Positions 35,958 to 47,334 of a DNA stretch of 64,000 bases are shown in pieces (the first letter of the stretch is position 1; each line of letters opens with the position of its first letter). The notes below the pieces were generated by a model, which searched no databases, was not told where the DNA came from, and was given only the letters and a program-made list of their open reading frames with translations. This stretch comes from Miscanthus floridulus (Eukaryota; Streptophyta; Magnoliopsida; Poales; Poaceae), in assembly GCF_019320115.1 (NCBI RefSeq), contig NC_089595.1, positions 113,605,162 through 113,669,161 on the forward strand, given 5' to 3'. A program made the position numbers and the translations under genes.

Positions 35958-36954
35958 ATAACGCCCGCGAGATGTCCTCCCTCTCGCTTGCCCTCCTGCC
36001 CGCAGCGCCGTCACCGTCGCACCCGCAGCGCCGCCGCCCCCGCCGCCGCGTCACGCACGCCGACGCGACACGAACGCCCTCACTACAGTTCAACCCCCAC
36101 TGAGGTAAAATTTGGTGCCTATTTCTTCATAATCAAAACCCTCATACCTTCACTACACCTTTATATTAATCGTTAGCCATTAGATTGAGAGATTCTTTTA
36201 AAATATACTTTAGCCATTAATTTATCTTACATTGTATTATTATTTATATACTTTAATTGTTAATTTCCTTGCAATGTATTATTAATTATAGCGAAAACAA
36301 ATGTCCAATTAAAAGACACATAAAATATAAATCTATTTATGTGTTTTTGTGCACTAGACATATCTATATATAGCGACAAATTTGGTTGGTTGAGTTTTTA
36401 TGATTCAAATTGTTATATGCTTGTTTTCTTACATGGAAATATTAATTCAAATGATCATTTTACTCAAGCATATATTGAAAGCACTAGAACCTTCAAAATC
36501 ATGCACAACATCGTCGATATCGTACTGCTATGAGTCCATCGTAGCATTGTGCGAAAAAAGTAGACAGCTTGTATTTTTAGACATATTAGTATAGAGTATA
36601 GGACTAAGTATGACACATATGATAGGTCCTAATCAATTCATCTTATACTGGGGTACTCATCTCTAGGTTAAAATTATAATGAGATGCTCTAGCAGATGCA
36701 GACTAGCTATTGTAATAATTTAACAAGAAATACTGGTGGACAGCAGGTCCATACATAGAAGTTGCTTATTTTCCTAATGAAGTTGTTTAACATGTCTGTT
36801 AACATTACTTTGAATATATACATGTACTTTCATATTGTGTTCCTATTGCATAACAAGTAGTTCAAATTTTGCAATGCTACATAATGTTAATTTGAATATT
36901 ATTAATTTGAATACTCTAACCCTTTGTTTATCAATTTATAATAGGATAGCCCCT

Positions 36955-37388
36955 CCCAGGCAGCACCCGTTGTACCCCCTTCTTGAGGTGGAGTACGACG
37001 AGCTGCATCGAGCACACATCTTGAGTGACACCGACACAGAGGTACCCTTGTCTTCTTTGAGGCCCCGCACGCACACCAGTGGGACGAACATTACGCACCG
37101 TACATACGACGTGTCGGCTTCCTCGAGCTTATCCGTGTTGTCAACTACGGTCTTCCGCTCCTTGACCCAACACTACTTACTGCAGCTGTAGACAGGTGCG
37201 AGTGCCTTCATTGTACGTAAATATTCTTATAACAAATTTGAGACAACTAACAGTCGTTCTATTCTTATAACAGGTGGAGGCCTGAGACCCACACGTTCCA
37301 CCTACCTTGCGGCGAGATGACCTTAACCATACAGGGCGTGAAGGCTATCTTTGGCCTTCGGTTGGGGGGACTTCCAGTGACAGGTATA
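36955..37388 (+). pseudogene. PMD2, first recognisable exons of a plant mobile domain gene
   Basis: After an acceptor-like TAATAG (about 36954), the frame reads PLYPLLEVEYDELHRAHILSD, the usual N-terminal block of PMD genes. A one-base shift near 37080 changes the frame to DEHYAPYIRRVGFLELIR and LPLLDPTLLTAAVDR, ending at a GTGCGA donor (37196). Exon 2 starts at 37274 with WRPETHTFHLPCGEMTLT, then GVKAIFGLRLGGLPVTG, and is cut at 37388 by a mariner element. A non-coding leader exon may start near 35985 and splice at about 36102 (GTAAAA). The gene resumes at 40801. The biochemical role of PMD proteins is not settled; family members act in gene silencing or ride on transposons. Confidence 0.8.
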
Positions 37389-37633
37389 CTCCCTCCATAT
37401 CGCTTTTAGAGGTCGTTCTGTGTTTGGACTTGAGTTGATGAAAAGATATCGTTCTGCCATAAGTACTCAGCTTTGGACACCGCTGCCCCTCTCGCTTGGG
37501 CTCCCACACCGTGTGAGTTAATAGCGCCGCGCTCGATGCTCGGCAACGATTGGCCTCCCAACCGCGTGAGTTATTAGCACCATCTCCCATCCGCTCGACG
37601 CATGCCGCACGCCCTCGCCGCACGCCGGACTGC

Positions 37634-38218
37634 ATGGATGCATCCTCGGTGGACTCGACGTCGGCGTTGGCGCCGGCGTCCATGAAGATGACGACGGAAG
37701 ATGGCCTCGAGCAGGAGATGGAGCTCACGTCGGACTCCACGTCGGAATCGCTAGAGGCGGAGAAGGTTGTCTTGCCGGCGTCGCTAGAGCTCGTGCCGGA
37801 CTCCAAGGAGATGATGACGGAAGACGGCGTCGAGCAGGAGATGGAGATGGTGCCGGACTCCATCACGTCGGAATCACTGGAGACAGAGAAGGCCGTCTCC
37901 TCGGCGTCGCTGGAGCTCGTGCCGGACTCCATGGAGATGGTGCTGAATTCCTTGTCGCTGGGCACGTTTGTATGCGGTCACTATCATCTCGTCCATGAGG
38001 ACTGCGAAGCATGGAACCATGCGCACTCGCGGTTCTATCCATGCCCTCGCTGTGGTCTTGTCCACGCAGACTACCTAATCGACGCCATGCTCGGCCGCAG
38101 CAAGGTTGACTGCGAGCTTTTCATGCAGCATTACAAGGGCTTGCTGCCGACAAAGGACGACGCCAAAGCATCGGTAAGAAGCATGTTCATAATGCTATCA
38201 GGAACGACATGTTCATAA
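37634..38218 (+). CDS. ORF carried inside the mariner element; acidic repeats and RING-like C-terminus
   Basis: I do not recognise the parent gene. From the ATG at 37634 the frame gives 194 residues (open upstream to 37550 without an ATG). It opens with Ser/Ala-rich sequence, then two copies of an acidic unit of about 41-42 residues (offset 123-126 bp, 37682-37930) containing MTTEDGLEQEMEL, SESLEAEK and ASLELVPDS. The C-terminal part has CGHYHLVHEDC and, 13 residues later, CPRCG. This CxHx4Hx2C...CxxC arrangement resembles the second half of a RING or other treble-clef zinc site. A GTAAGA donor at 38174 hints at spliced origin. It is not part of any mariner transposase, so a captured host gene fragment is the likely explanation (inference). 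Expression is unknown. Confidence 0.5.
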   Translation: MDASSVDSTSALAPASMKMTTEDGLEQEMELTSDSTSESLEAEKVVLPASLELVPDSKEMMTEDGVEQEMEMVPDSITSESLETEKAVSSASLELVPDSMEMVLNSLSLGTFVCGHYHLVHEDCEAWNHAHSRFYPCPRCGLVHADYLIDAMLGRSKVDCELFMQHYKGLLPTKDDAKASVRSMFIMLSGTTCS

Positions 38219-38332
38219 TACTACCAGCAATGCTAAACTATTACAAGAATGCCTCTACTACTAATTATAGCATCAATCAAATTGTTTCATGCAGCAAGAA
38301 TGTCTACTAATTATAGCATCAATCTAATTTTT

Positions 38333-40224
38333 TCATGCAGCAAGAGTAGCCTCAGCTTCATGTAGCAATGATGGATCACAAGGGATACAAGATGGCAGCC
38401 GATCTTCTCGTTCTAATGTTTCTTTTTTTATGTGAGGTATCTTGAACTTGTTGCAACCTTTCACTTTCATAGCTTCCATCAAGACACCTTGTAGTGTTAG
38501 AAACATTCGGTTTGCAAGGCGTGGCGAGTACTCCAAAAATGCCTACAAAACAATTGTGCAAGAAATGAATGAATGAGCAAATTTGTTGTTCAAAAAACAT
38601 TGAAACATGTGTTGTTCAAATTACCTCTTGCACGGCTGGAACTAGAGCCTCTATTGTTTTTGCATTCTTCTTATATTGAATTGCTTGTATAGCTCGAAAG
38701 AAACCTAAGTCAAGAATGTTGAAATCCGGAGAGTTTGGTGGTTGACAAATTAGGCGAATATCGAATCCTCCTAGCTTAGCGGCCTCACAAAAATCCAAAT
38801 CATCCAATTTCAAATGAGAGGGTGCATTATCCTGTTGGATGAAGATTGGTTTACCCACATCTTCTCTTGGCCATTTGGCTCTAATGGCCGGCAACACTTG
38901 GTTGATCATGAATTCTCTAATCACGTCTCTTGTGATCGATGTAATGGGCTTCATAACCAAGTCTCCACGGACATGGCCGGTTCTCTCATTACCTCTCATA
39001 GCCGGTTCATAACGAACAAGAGGAAAACATCCAATCCTATCATCAAAAATACAATTCCCATCCCTAAACCATGGTCGAGCGCAAACACACAAGAACATGA
39101 GCCTAGGGATGTAGTTCTTATTCTTACAAGTCCGATGGAGTTCATCTTCTTCGGGTAGCAAATAATATCTTTCAGATTTTTGAGTTAGGTAGAACCATTT
39201 CTCATCGATGAACACAAAGTCATACAACTCTTTAAACCTTGGATCATCAAGCAACTCCTTGTTAACCATGTCAACACACCATTATAACCTAGACCTCTTG
39301 TTAGCTTCAGTGAGATATGGCTTGGTACTACTAGAGTGGCGCCTAAGGTAACCTTTTTTCAAATACCTTTGAATCTGCCATTTGCTCATGTTTAGTGCGG
39401 TGCACACATCATCTATAGTCATTCTTTGCTTTAGAGGAATGTTTCGCAATGCTTCTAGATCAACATGGATTTTCTTACGGCCTACTTTTCCATTCTTTAG
39501 ACTAGAAACCACAACCGGAACTGAGTTTGCAAGTTGTATTTTACCTCTCTTCCATAACCTCTGAACTGTCCGAATATGAAGCCCAAATTGCTCGGCAACA
39601 ATTGCATTGTCATTCTTGCGTAGTTTTCCATTGTAGCTTCTAGCCAACAAAGCTTGATAAACTTGTTTTCGGAGGTGTGCAAACATTTCTTTCCTTCGGT
39701 GGGGTTGTTGAACGTGTTCTTCCATGGTGGGGTTCTCCACAGCATGTTCTGTTCAAAGAAAACTAACATTAGTTCTGGCAGCATTTTGTCCACAATGTTC
39801 GCCACAGCATGTTCTATTTATAGGAAAAAAAACAAGCATATTCATGCAACTTACACACGACATGTTCTAGCTATAGGACAAAAATAAGCACATTCATGCA
39901 ATAGTTACTACTTGGACACGGCAATAGTTACACACGACATGTTCTAGCTCATTTGTAAACCTTACCGGGGAGATTTTGTAGAAAATCTAAATCAACGGCA
40001 CCGTACTCGTCTAATGGCAAGTTTAAATCAAACCTCGACCAAAAAAAATAAAGAAGATGAGAAACAAAACTACACGTTGTTGCTTTGAATATAAAAAACA
40101 AACTGAGTAGTAGTACATTACCATATGTGACGTGATCCTCCAATGTTGGCTCATTGAGATCGAATGGTAGATTGTCGTGGTCACCTTCTTCTAAACGGAT
40201 GTTCAAATCAAGTGGATTAGCCAT
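38333..40224 (-). pseudogene. Mariner transposase, DD39D plant type, one in-frame stop
   Basis: Plant mariner transposases cut and paste elements at TA sites. Exon 1 starts at an ATG at 40224 (MANPLDLNIRLEEG) with a GTAATG donor at 40121. A small second exon (about 40036-39966) has FDLNLPLDEYGAVDLD. The main exon (about 39755-38618) has helix-turn-helix sequence (IVAEQFGLHIRTVQRLWKRG; DVCTALNMSKWQIQRYL) and the catalytic blocks FVFIDEKWF, IQQDNAPSH and SPDFNILDLGFF, with all three aspartates kept. The last exon (about 38553-38333) follows a GTAATT...TTGTAG intron and begins FLEYSPRLANRMF. One TAA at 39282-39284 breaks the main exon. The exact exon 2 borders are uncertain. Apart from that stop it looks nearly intact. 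Confidence 0.85.
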
Positions 40225-40596
40225 TGCAGAACATGGAAAGAGAAGAAGTGGAGAAGGAAAGGAGTGGACCATGGCACAGATGTAGGCATGCAGCGCCAGT
40301 TAAATAGGAAGGGGTAGATGGACAGACGGCCGAAGGAAACAAGAGTGTGCACGGTGCGAAAAAACGAAAAAAACCACCAAACCTACCCGCTTGAACGAGA
40401 TCAACGTGCGTGCGGACTGCTAAAACACGCAGGGCAAAAATGAACCAAAAGTCGACGGCGCGCAGGGCAAAACGTTGCTGCGGACAGCCAAAACGCATGC
40501 GCGCACGAGCAGCTACGAAGGCAAACGAAATCCGTGCAAGCAACGCCGGCCACGAGCACAGTGCCATGCAAAATAGAAACGACATAAAAAATAAGC

Positions 40597-40668
40597 GAAC
40601 CCGTAGGGACTCGAACCGACGACCTGCTTCCTTGGGCCGCTAAGGGCTAGCCACTCGAGCTACGCATC
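40597..40668 (-). other. tRNA-like / Pol III promoter-like sequence inside the mariner element
   Basis: On the minus strand an A-box-like TAGCTCGAGTGG (40662-40651) is followed 45 bp later by a perfect B box GGTTCGAGTCC (40617-40607) and by CCTACGGGTTCGC. The stem pairing of the T-arm is visible, but I could not fold a convincing full tRNA or read an anticodon. It could be a tRNA relic, a SINE head or a fortuitous promoter. Confidence 0.4.
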
Positions 40669-40800
40669 TATTTGTTGTATAGGTAACAACTGCAGCCCTA
40701 TTTAATAGGGGTAGACAGGGAAAAATACCCTCTAATTAATCACTCATTGGTAAGCGTTCCCATGTCCTAAACGACTTCTAAAAGCGATATGGAGGGAGTA

Positions 40801-41182
40801 GTTGACAACGATCACTGGAGGGAGCTGGTGGCTCAGTTCACTGGCTTTATTCCACCGGACGACGATGTTTCAAAGAAAAATAAGTGAGTAGTTCGATCCT
40901 ATTTAATACTTACATTGCTTTCCTGCAGCCATCGGGTCTCATTTTCTTTGGTGAATTTTAGAAAAAGTTCTGGTGTTTCGCCGTCGTGGATCATAGAGCG
41001 CTTTGATTACTTAGACCCACAGACTGATGAGGCTCAGATCGACAGGTTCGCTAGAGTGTGGCTCTGGCACTTCCTTGGTGTTTTCCTCTTTCCGAATGCC
41101 TCGGGCAACACCATTAGCTGGATCTTTCTTGACATACGACGCCAGCCGTGGGATAACATAGTGGCGTACAACTGGGGCAGCG
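40801..41182 (+). pseudogene. PMD2, middle exons
   Basis: Exon 2 resumes after the mariner with DNDHWRELVAQFTGFIPPDDD and ends at a GTGAGT donor (40884). Exon 3 (from 40962, acceptor TTTTAG) joins in phase and reads SSGVSPSWIIERFDYLDPQ, then WLWHFLGVFLFPNASGN, and is cut at 41182 by a solo LTR after the bases CAGCG. The phase match across the 40884-40961 intron supports a once-functional gene. Confidence 0.8.
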
Positions 41183-44100
41183 TGTGGCAGAACCTCCTAA
41201 GAAATCAGGTCCATGTGCACCTATCGTTGTCTTAACAGACCTCGGATAGCGTTCACGAGTTCCCAACAACTCAACAGGTCTGTCGGGTGTCCTCGGGAAA
41301 CCTGAATCATCCACGATTCTCTTTTCAAACAGGATCCCAATCACAAACATTGCAGATTACAACAGTTTATTCAAATATATACATCAGAGTAAAGATAGCG
41401 GAAGTCTTAAGATAACATAATTTACAAACCAGTTGTTTTCAAACTTACAATACCATAAGTGTCATACAACCATAGTAGCGAGATAATATTATATTAACTT
41501 TATTTATCATACAAACTAGTGCCTTGTCCAAAGGCCATTCATCATTCCTCATCGTCATTGACTTCAAACACAAACATGCAGCAGGGACCAAAACAAGCCT
41601 GCGCATGCGACTCACCTGCAACAAGGGTTAACAAACCCTGAGTACAAAAGTACTCAACAAGACTAACCCGACGTAACAGGGGGTGAAAGACTTTAAAGAT
41701 GCAGGTGTTGGGACAAGGTAAGGATGTAGCAAGATTCAAAAGTTTTTTGCCAAAAGCTTACTATTCTTCATCCTATTTTTAAGTTTTACCCCAAGTCCTT
41801 TATGTTCATTATCTCAAACTAAGTGTACCTTTCCCATATCCCAATCATCTCATTCCATTCTTTTTCTCATGTTTTAGTAATTCACCAGTCCTGCATTGCT
41901 TCTGTAATGAATCGAGTCTCCATATCTGCAGAGCACCAGCAATTCGAATTGATTCAAGTCCCAGCTGGGGATTCCTTATCACACGACATATGTAGAATTT
42001 AATCTTGCATATATCAACCTCGCTACCGGATCCTCCTATACTAAGCCGTCTCCACGCCACCCGAGAACACATCACACCTCAAATCCGGCCACATTCTAGC
42101 CATGAGGGTACACGCTACTCCCGCCATCTCTCCACTCCCAGTGCATGGGCATTCGTCTTAGTATCGGATTAGCCAAAGTAGGCTTACCGGAGTATGTGAC
42201 CAGTACTACAAAGTGTCTCGTTCAGAAGATCCACAATGAGTGGCCTTTAAGCGACATAGTCGACAATATTACCCAACATTCAAGATAAGTCACCCGACTA
42301 GTCTCTAGTTCATTCTACCTTCTTTCTTTCTTTGGCCAGTATGCCATCTTTGATTTTTTTGAAACTTTTACTTTGAAAGCCTACCACAAAGCATACGAAG
42401 CATTCTACGCCTTTGTAAATAAAATCATCTTCAAGGATGGTAAATAATTAACAAGGTAGGCAATGCATCAAGTAGGTAACATTTGAAATAATCAACTTAA
42501 TGCAATAAGTAACATAGGTGATAAACTTTTCAAAGTAAACAAGGTAATGGTTTAATGCATAAACCGGGGCTTGCCTTCGTTGACGATCTCGGGTTCCGGA
42601 TCAGTACCACAATTATTGAATCCCGTGACAACCGGGGATTCTTCTAGAACTTGTTCAACTAGAATCGTTTCACTCTTGCATTCTACATGAAATGATAACA
42701 TATGCTTTAACATGATGATAATGTAAACATGATGCCATCATGGTACATGAAATATAACAACACTTCGAATACAACTGTTCTTCACGGTACAGTTGCAAGC
42801 CAACAAAACCAACTTGTAAATCTACCATCAAGGATCATACATGTGACTTGACCAAACTAAGCTTGAAACCCTACTAGTCATAAAACATGACCAAAACAAA
42901 ATCAAACACTAATCAAACACTTAGGGTTTGCTTTTATTTATTTTTGAATTAATTTGGAAATAAGCTCAAAAATGAACTTGTTCCAAATGACCTCAAAATT
43001 TTATGTAAGCTTCCTCATGACAAATTAGTGTACCAAAACAAATTTAATAATTTTTGGAATTATACAGTGGCCTACAAAAATCATGGAAATTGCAATTATC
43101 AATTAATGGACTGAATATTTGAACATTAAAAATTTATTCAAATTTCAAGTTTCAAATTTTTGAGCCATACTAGAACATGTACAGAAGCTACACACAAATT
43201 TTTAGAATTTTTGGAGCTATGATTATTTTCCTATAAATTTCCAAAGATTCAGCACTATTCAAAATCAGAAAATACCAAAATACACTATTCTCTCTCTCTC
43301 TCTCTCACTGACAGCCGGCCCCCACCTGTCATCCCCAACCTCGGGCATTGACCGTGGCTTCGACGGCGCTGACCGGCGCTAACTCGCCGACGGTGAGCCC
43401 AACAGTGACGGCCAAGGCACTAACATGTTCACAAGAGCTAGGCACATCGATCTGTGGTACTTTGGAGGTTGATTACGACATAGAACAAGGCTGACGCCGA
43501 CCATGGCGGATGCGGTGGCACGGCAGTGTTATGCCGACGAAACAAGGCCGGTAACGGTGAAACAGAGAGTTCAGGAAGCATCAGTGGCTCACCCCGATTG
43601 TGTTGAAGCAACAAGCGAGACCAGAGAAACTAAGGTGACGCGTTTCGACGGTGACTGGGATCACGGTGGAGCGGACCTCGTCGACGATAGCGTTCCGGCG
43701 ACTGTAGTGGGCAAAATGAGCAGGCAAGAGTGGAATAAGCACTATAGCATCGAGACGAAGCTAGAGAGTCAACAAGCAAGGGCAACAGCTCACCGGATGA
43801 TGCTAGCCACGGTGAAACGGAGTTTCCGTTGAGGTCGTCGGCCACGAGGAAGATGAACTTGGACAGCGAGCTCTCGGCGAAATCAAGCGGTAGCAACAGC
43901 TCGGTCAGATGCGTAAGGAGCAGGCGGAACTAGAACACAGCTTTTCCAGGGCTAACTTGCACTGAGGAGACGAGAGAAGCTCGTCGGAGTTGAGACGGCG
44001 GCGTCGGGAAAACAGAGGGAAGGAAAGAAAAGGCAACGACGTCGTCTGGGTCTTATAGCTCGGCCAGGAGCGCGCGGACTCGACACGCAGCGTGCTCCCC

Positions 44101-44852
44101 GCGCCAGCGCGAAGCCAAGGGCAGTCGCAGGCATGCTTGGAAGGCCGGAGAAAGGGCGCCGGCGGTGAGGCGTTGGCATCCTGTGGTTATCTTGATTTTT
44201 TTGAAGTATTTACAGATTTGCCACTGCGTCTATTTTTCAAATTACTCACAAATTTTCTAAAGAAGTTGAAAATATCCAAAAATGAAAGTTGCTCAACTTT
44301 TCAAATTCTACAACTTTGCTTCAAGAAATATTTTCAAATTCTACCTCCATTTTGAAATTTGAATTTGGGGTACATTTGAGCATTTGAATCATTTCAAAAT
44401 TACTCCAAATTTTATATGCAAACTTGAAAAACTTTGAATACCAAAGTTGATCCTTATAAAATAATCTTCAACTTTGCTTTTTGCCTCAACCCCAAATTCC
44501 AAATGGATTTTGAATTAGACTAAAGGGGCAAAAAGGACCTTTATGATTTGAATTTGAATTCAAATTTGATTTGTTTTCCTTTTACTTTAACTTTGATTTT
44601 TGACCAGTAACATGGCCCATTAGGGTTATTTGAGTCAAATGACACATGGCCTCACATGATCACATGAAATTTGACCCTTGTGGTCATGATCTTTATTTAG
44701 GGTTTTGAATCACATCACACATAAAATAACAACTTACTAAATAAAGCTTATTTAGTGAATGCATTCAAAATTTTTTACTTTATGAATGCTTTGCAATGCA
44801 TATGATGACATGTCAAATTTTAGTGCTAGGTCAAAACACCAGAGGTGTTACA
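41183..44852 (-). mobile_element. Solo LTR, Tekay/Del-like Gypsy family, 3670 bp
   Basis: Read on the minus strand it begins TGTAACACCTCTGGTGTTTT and ends GGTTCTGCCACA. It is bounded by a perfect target duplication CAGCG at 41178-41182 and 44853-44857. No gag or pol is inside; the frame at 43503-43832 has no recognisable domain. Long LTRs starting TGTAACACC are typical of grass Tekay/Del chromoviruses (family by memory). Recombination between two LTRs would leave exactly this structure. A CT-rich microsatellite lies at about 43289-43308. Confidence 0.82.
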
Positions 44853-44857
44853 CAGCG

Positions 44858-46695
44858 CAGTCCTAGCATGGACGTATCGACAGCTATGCATTGCCTGTCG
44901 TCGCATCTCAGGGTATGCGAACCTTAGGGGTTGCTCCTACCTACTCCAGGTTTGGTGTTGGGAACGATGGCCCATTGGAAGGCCCCTTGCTACTGGTTTA
45001 TCGGTAAGTACTTTGGTTCACTATATTCTTCGAGACAGTTACATATGATTAAATTATTAATGGCTAATTCATTATCGTGTTCAATGCAACATTGGAACGG
45101 GCAGGATACACTCCCTACAGCTCTGTATATCTGGACACAAGAAGAGTTAGTTAGAGGGAATACGAGGTGTAAGTATTGGGAGTACACGGACGATCTCGAC
45201 GTCCTACGTCTTGACACAGCACCAGGTTACGCTCTCTTTACTATCATACATGTGTCTTGTTTGATGTACACTATATCACAACCTAACTCAATTACAAAAT
45301 GTTCAGGTGCATTGGTGTCCTTGGGATGCTCTGGAGCTTGAGTACTATCTGAGTCCTATCACTAGGGATGAGTCAGACGAGTATCGCTGCAACGTCCCTC
45401 TTATTTTCTTCCACATAGTCGAGATTCACTTGCCCATAAGGGTTTGCAGGCAGTTTGGAAGAATGACAGGCTACCCACCACCACTTTACTCCACCAACCA
45501 AGAATTGCATGGGTGCATTATCGATTAATAACAAAGCTATAATTCAGAGGTGTGTATGGTACAACTAACAATCGTTTTGTTGTAGGTATGACCGCAAGAA
45601 GAGGTACAAGACCAAGGATTGGCGTGTGACACACAACAATTACATCCAGTTATGGCAGAACAGGGATCGGCAGTCGGTCGATGCGGGTCCCCCACACGAC
45701 CAGCACACCTTTGACGAGTATCTACGGTGGATTCACAGGTCTACCAGGACACATATCAAGCCCCCGTACACTGAGGAGACGATTGACAAGGACGACGAGG
45801 AAGATGTGATCGAAGATATGTACGACGTTGCCACTAGGGATGACACACAACTACAGAGAGCCCCACTTCAAAGATACGTGGTAAGATACTCGAATGGAAT
45901 AATTTGTTATCCATTTGGTATTAAGTATGTGTACTAAAACTATCCAACCATGTTTCTGTACCTTGGTGACACAATTGTCAAGGTTGTCCAACGAAGCAGC
46001 GTTTCGGCTTCACGAGTCTAGAGGGCTGGGGCCAGGTGTTTTTGAGGCTTCTGTGGAGGTAAACATAAACTTTTCTGTTCCGAAAATATTTCTTTAGTGT
46101 ATATGCGTTTGGAAAATACACTAACTTTAACGTCTATTTATGCAGAAGGTGAAGCGGAGCTGTAGGAAGCTAGCACAGAAGCTGAGCTGCATGGACACTC
46201 CTTGGGTGGAACCGGTAGTCCCGGGGCAGTCGGGTGGCACGTCTTCTGGCTCTTTGAGGACACCAGTCTGCTCTTCTCAGCCGGTGACAGGTGCCACTTC
46301 CGCAGTGCGTACACCATCACATCATAGCGCTAGAAAGGACCCTTCAACCGAGAACGACGATGACGACGACGACGACCCCTCAGGCTTCCGCAGACAGCAC
46401 CACCAGTGGGACGATTGGCCGCAGGATGAGATCGGCATGTCTTAGCTAGGTGGTGCCCACTTGGTATCCAAGGAGCCTGACAGGTAGTAACAAAGGTAAT
46501 TTCTTTAAATACGTAGGCTCCATAAACTAACGATCATGAAGATTATACATAATCATGCATATCATATACTTGCAGGGTACGAGCCGTACGCACCGGCAAC
46601 GCGACCACACCAACGTTGGCTACACTCCCAATGTGTTGCCTACAAATCCGAAGAGACAGAGGCGTCCGAGGGATCCTTACACTCCTGGGACTTAG
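44858..46695 (+). pseudogene. PMD2, 3' exons of the plant mobile domain gene
   Basis: Exon 3 resumes in frame with VLAWTYRQLCIACRR and LRGCSYLLQVWCWERWPIGRP, ending before GTAAGT (45004). Later exons are about 45104-45225, 45307-45511, 45586-45880, 45983-46058 and 46146-46490, each with GT-AG borders. They contain HWCPWDALELEYYLSPITRDE, FFHIVEIHLPIRVCRQFG, YIQLWQNRDRQSVDAGPP, LSNEAAFRLHESRGLGPG and an acidic DDDDDDD run. TAG at 46443-46445 may follow a small frame change, because the family-like ending RPRDPYTPGT is found in a last exon (46577-46695, stop 46693-46695). Most exons are clean, so loss of function is mainly due to the two insertions and the frameshift in exon 1. Confidence 0.8.
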
Positions 46696-47032
46696 TTGGT
46701 TATGTCGAACTTATGTCGAACAAATATTGTCGTCCGAAACTTATGTCGAACAAATGTTATGTCCGAAACTTATGTCGTCCGAAACTTAGTTGGTTATGTC
46801 GAACAAATGTTGAACTTATGTCCGAAACTTGTCAACTTACGCACGGACTCTATTTATTTGCTTCATATTCGTTTCAATGCGTCGCGGCAGCACTGCTGGC
46901 GAGATTAACTAACAACTAGTTTGGGACCCGGCAATCCCGGCGTATCTCGCCACCTGTGGCCGCGCGTGTTGACCCCGATCCTCTTGAGCTTTGGTCATCG
47001 CCGCCACGAAATCACCAAAGAAGGCACCCTGT
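46696..47032. other. 3' flank of PMD2 with ATGTCGAAC/ATGTCCGAAAC microrepeats
   Basis: Between about 46700 and 46835 the words TTATGTCGAACAAAT and ATGTCCGAAACTTATGTCG recur at irregular spacing. The remainder has no recognised feature. Confidence 0.6.
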
Positions 47033-47234
47033 GTCGGGTACCGTGAGAAGGGGTACCCTAAGCAAGACCCAAAAAACGACTGCTTAGACTTCGTAGAGAT
47101 CGAAACCAGCTAAACACTGCTGGCCTCGGCCGATTCTCCGACTCGCCCGAGGCCCCGGGGGCCTCGGCCGATTCTCCGACTCGCCCGAGGCCCATCACCG
47201 GGGGCCTCGGCCGATTCTCCGACTCGCCCGAGGC
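47033..47234. repeat. LTR-like start with 33-44 bp tandem units, running into the gap
   Basis: TGTCGGGTACCGTGAGAAGG has the look of a grass Gypsy LTR start. From 47124 the unit GCCTCGGCCGATTCTCCGAC plus TCGCCCGAGGCC repeats three times, and the last copy is cut by the run of N. Confidence 0.55.
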
Positions 47235-47334
47235 NNNNNNNNNNNNNNNNNNNNNNNNNNNNNNNNNNNNNNNNNNNNNNNNNNNNNNNNNNNNNNNNNN
47301 NNNNNNNNNNNNNNNNNNNNNNNNNNNNNNNNNN
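47235..47334. other. Assembly gap of exactly 100 N
   Basis: A 100-N run is a conventional placeholder for unknown length. It begins inside a tandem repeat, the likely cause of the break. The two sides need not be truly adjacent. Confidence 0.98.

Larger units (their letters stand above)
37389..40798 (-). mobile_element. Complete mariner-like element with extra cargo
   Basis: This 3410-bp element has 28-bp terminal inverted repeats starting CTCCCTCCATATCGC with one mismatch, flanked by TA at 37387-37388 and 40799-40800. It sits inside a PMD2 exon. On the minus strand it encodes a DD39D plant mariner transposase (40224-38333). On the plus strand near the left end lies an unrelated ORF (37634-38218) that ends about 115 bp from the transposase stop, followed by two 46-bp tandem units (38258-38349). 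A tRNA-like box pair lies near the right end. The transposase has an in-frame stop, so this copy is probably not autonomous. Confidence 0.93.

Noticed and set aside
37345..37965. 206-residue minus-strand ORF rich in serine
   Set aside because: It is the antisense shadow of the repeat-bearing ORF on the + strand and crosses the mariner terminus at 37389.
40597..40668. A functional tRNA gene
   Set aside because: The promoter boxes are convincing, but I could not assign an acceptor stem or anticodon by eye.
43503..43832. 109-residue ORF in the solo LTR
   Set aside because: It lies wholly inside an LTR bounded by a target duplication and shows no family motif.
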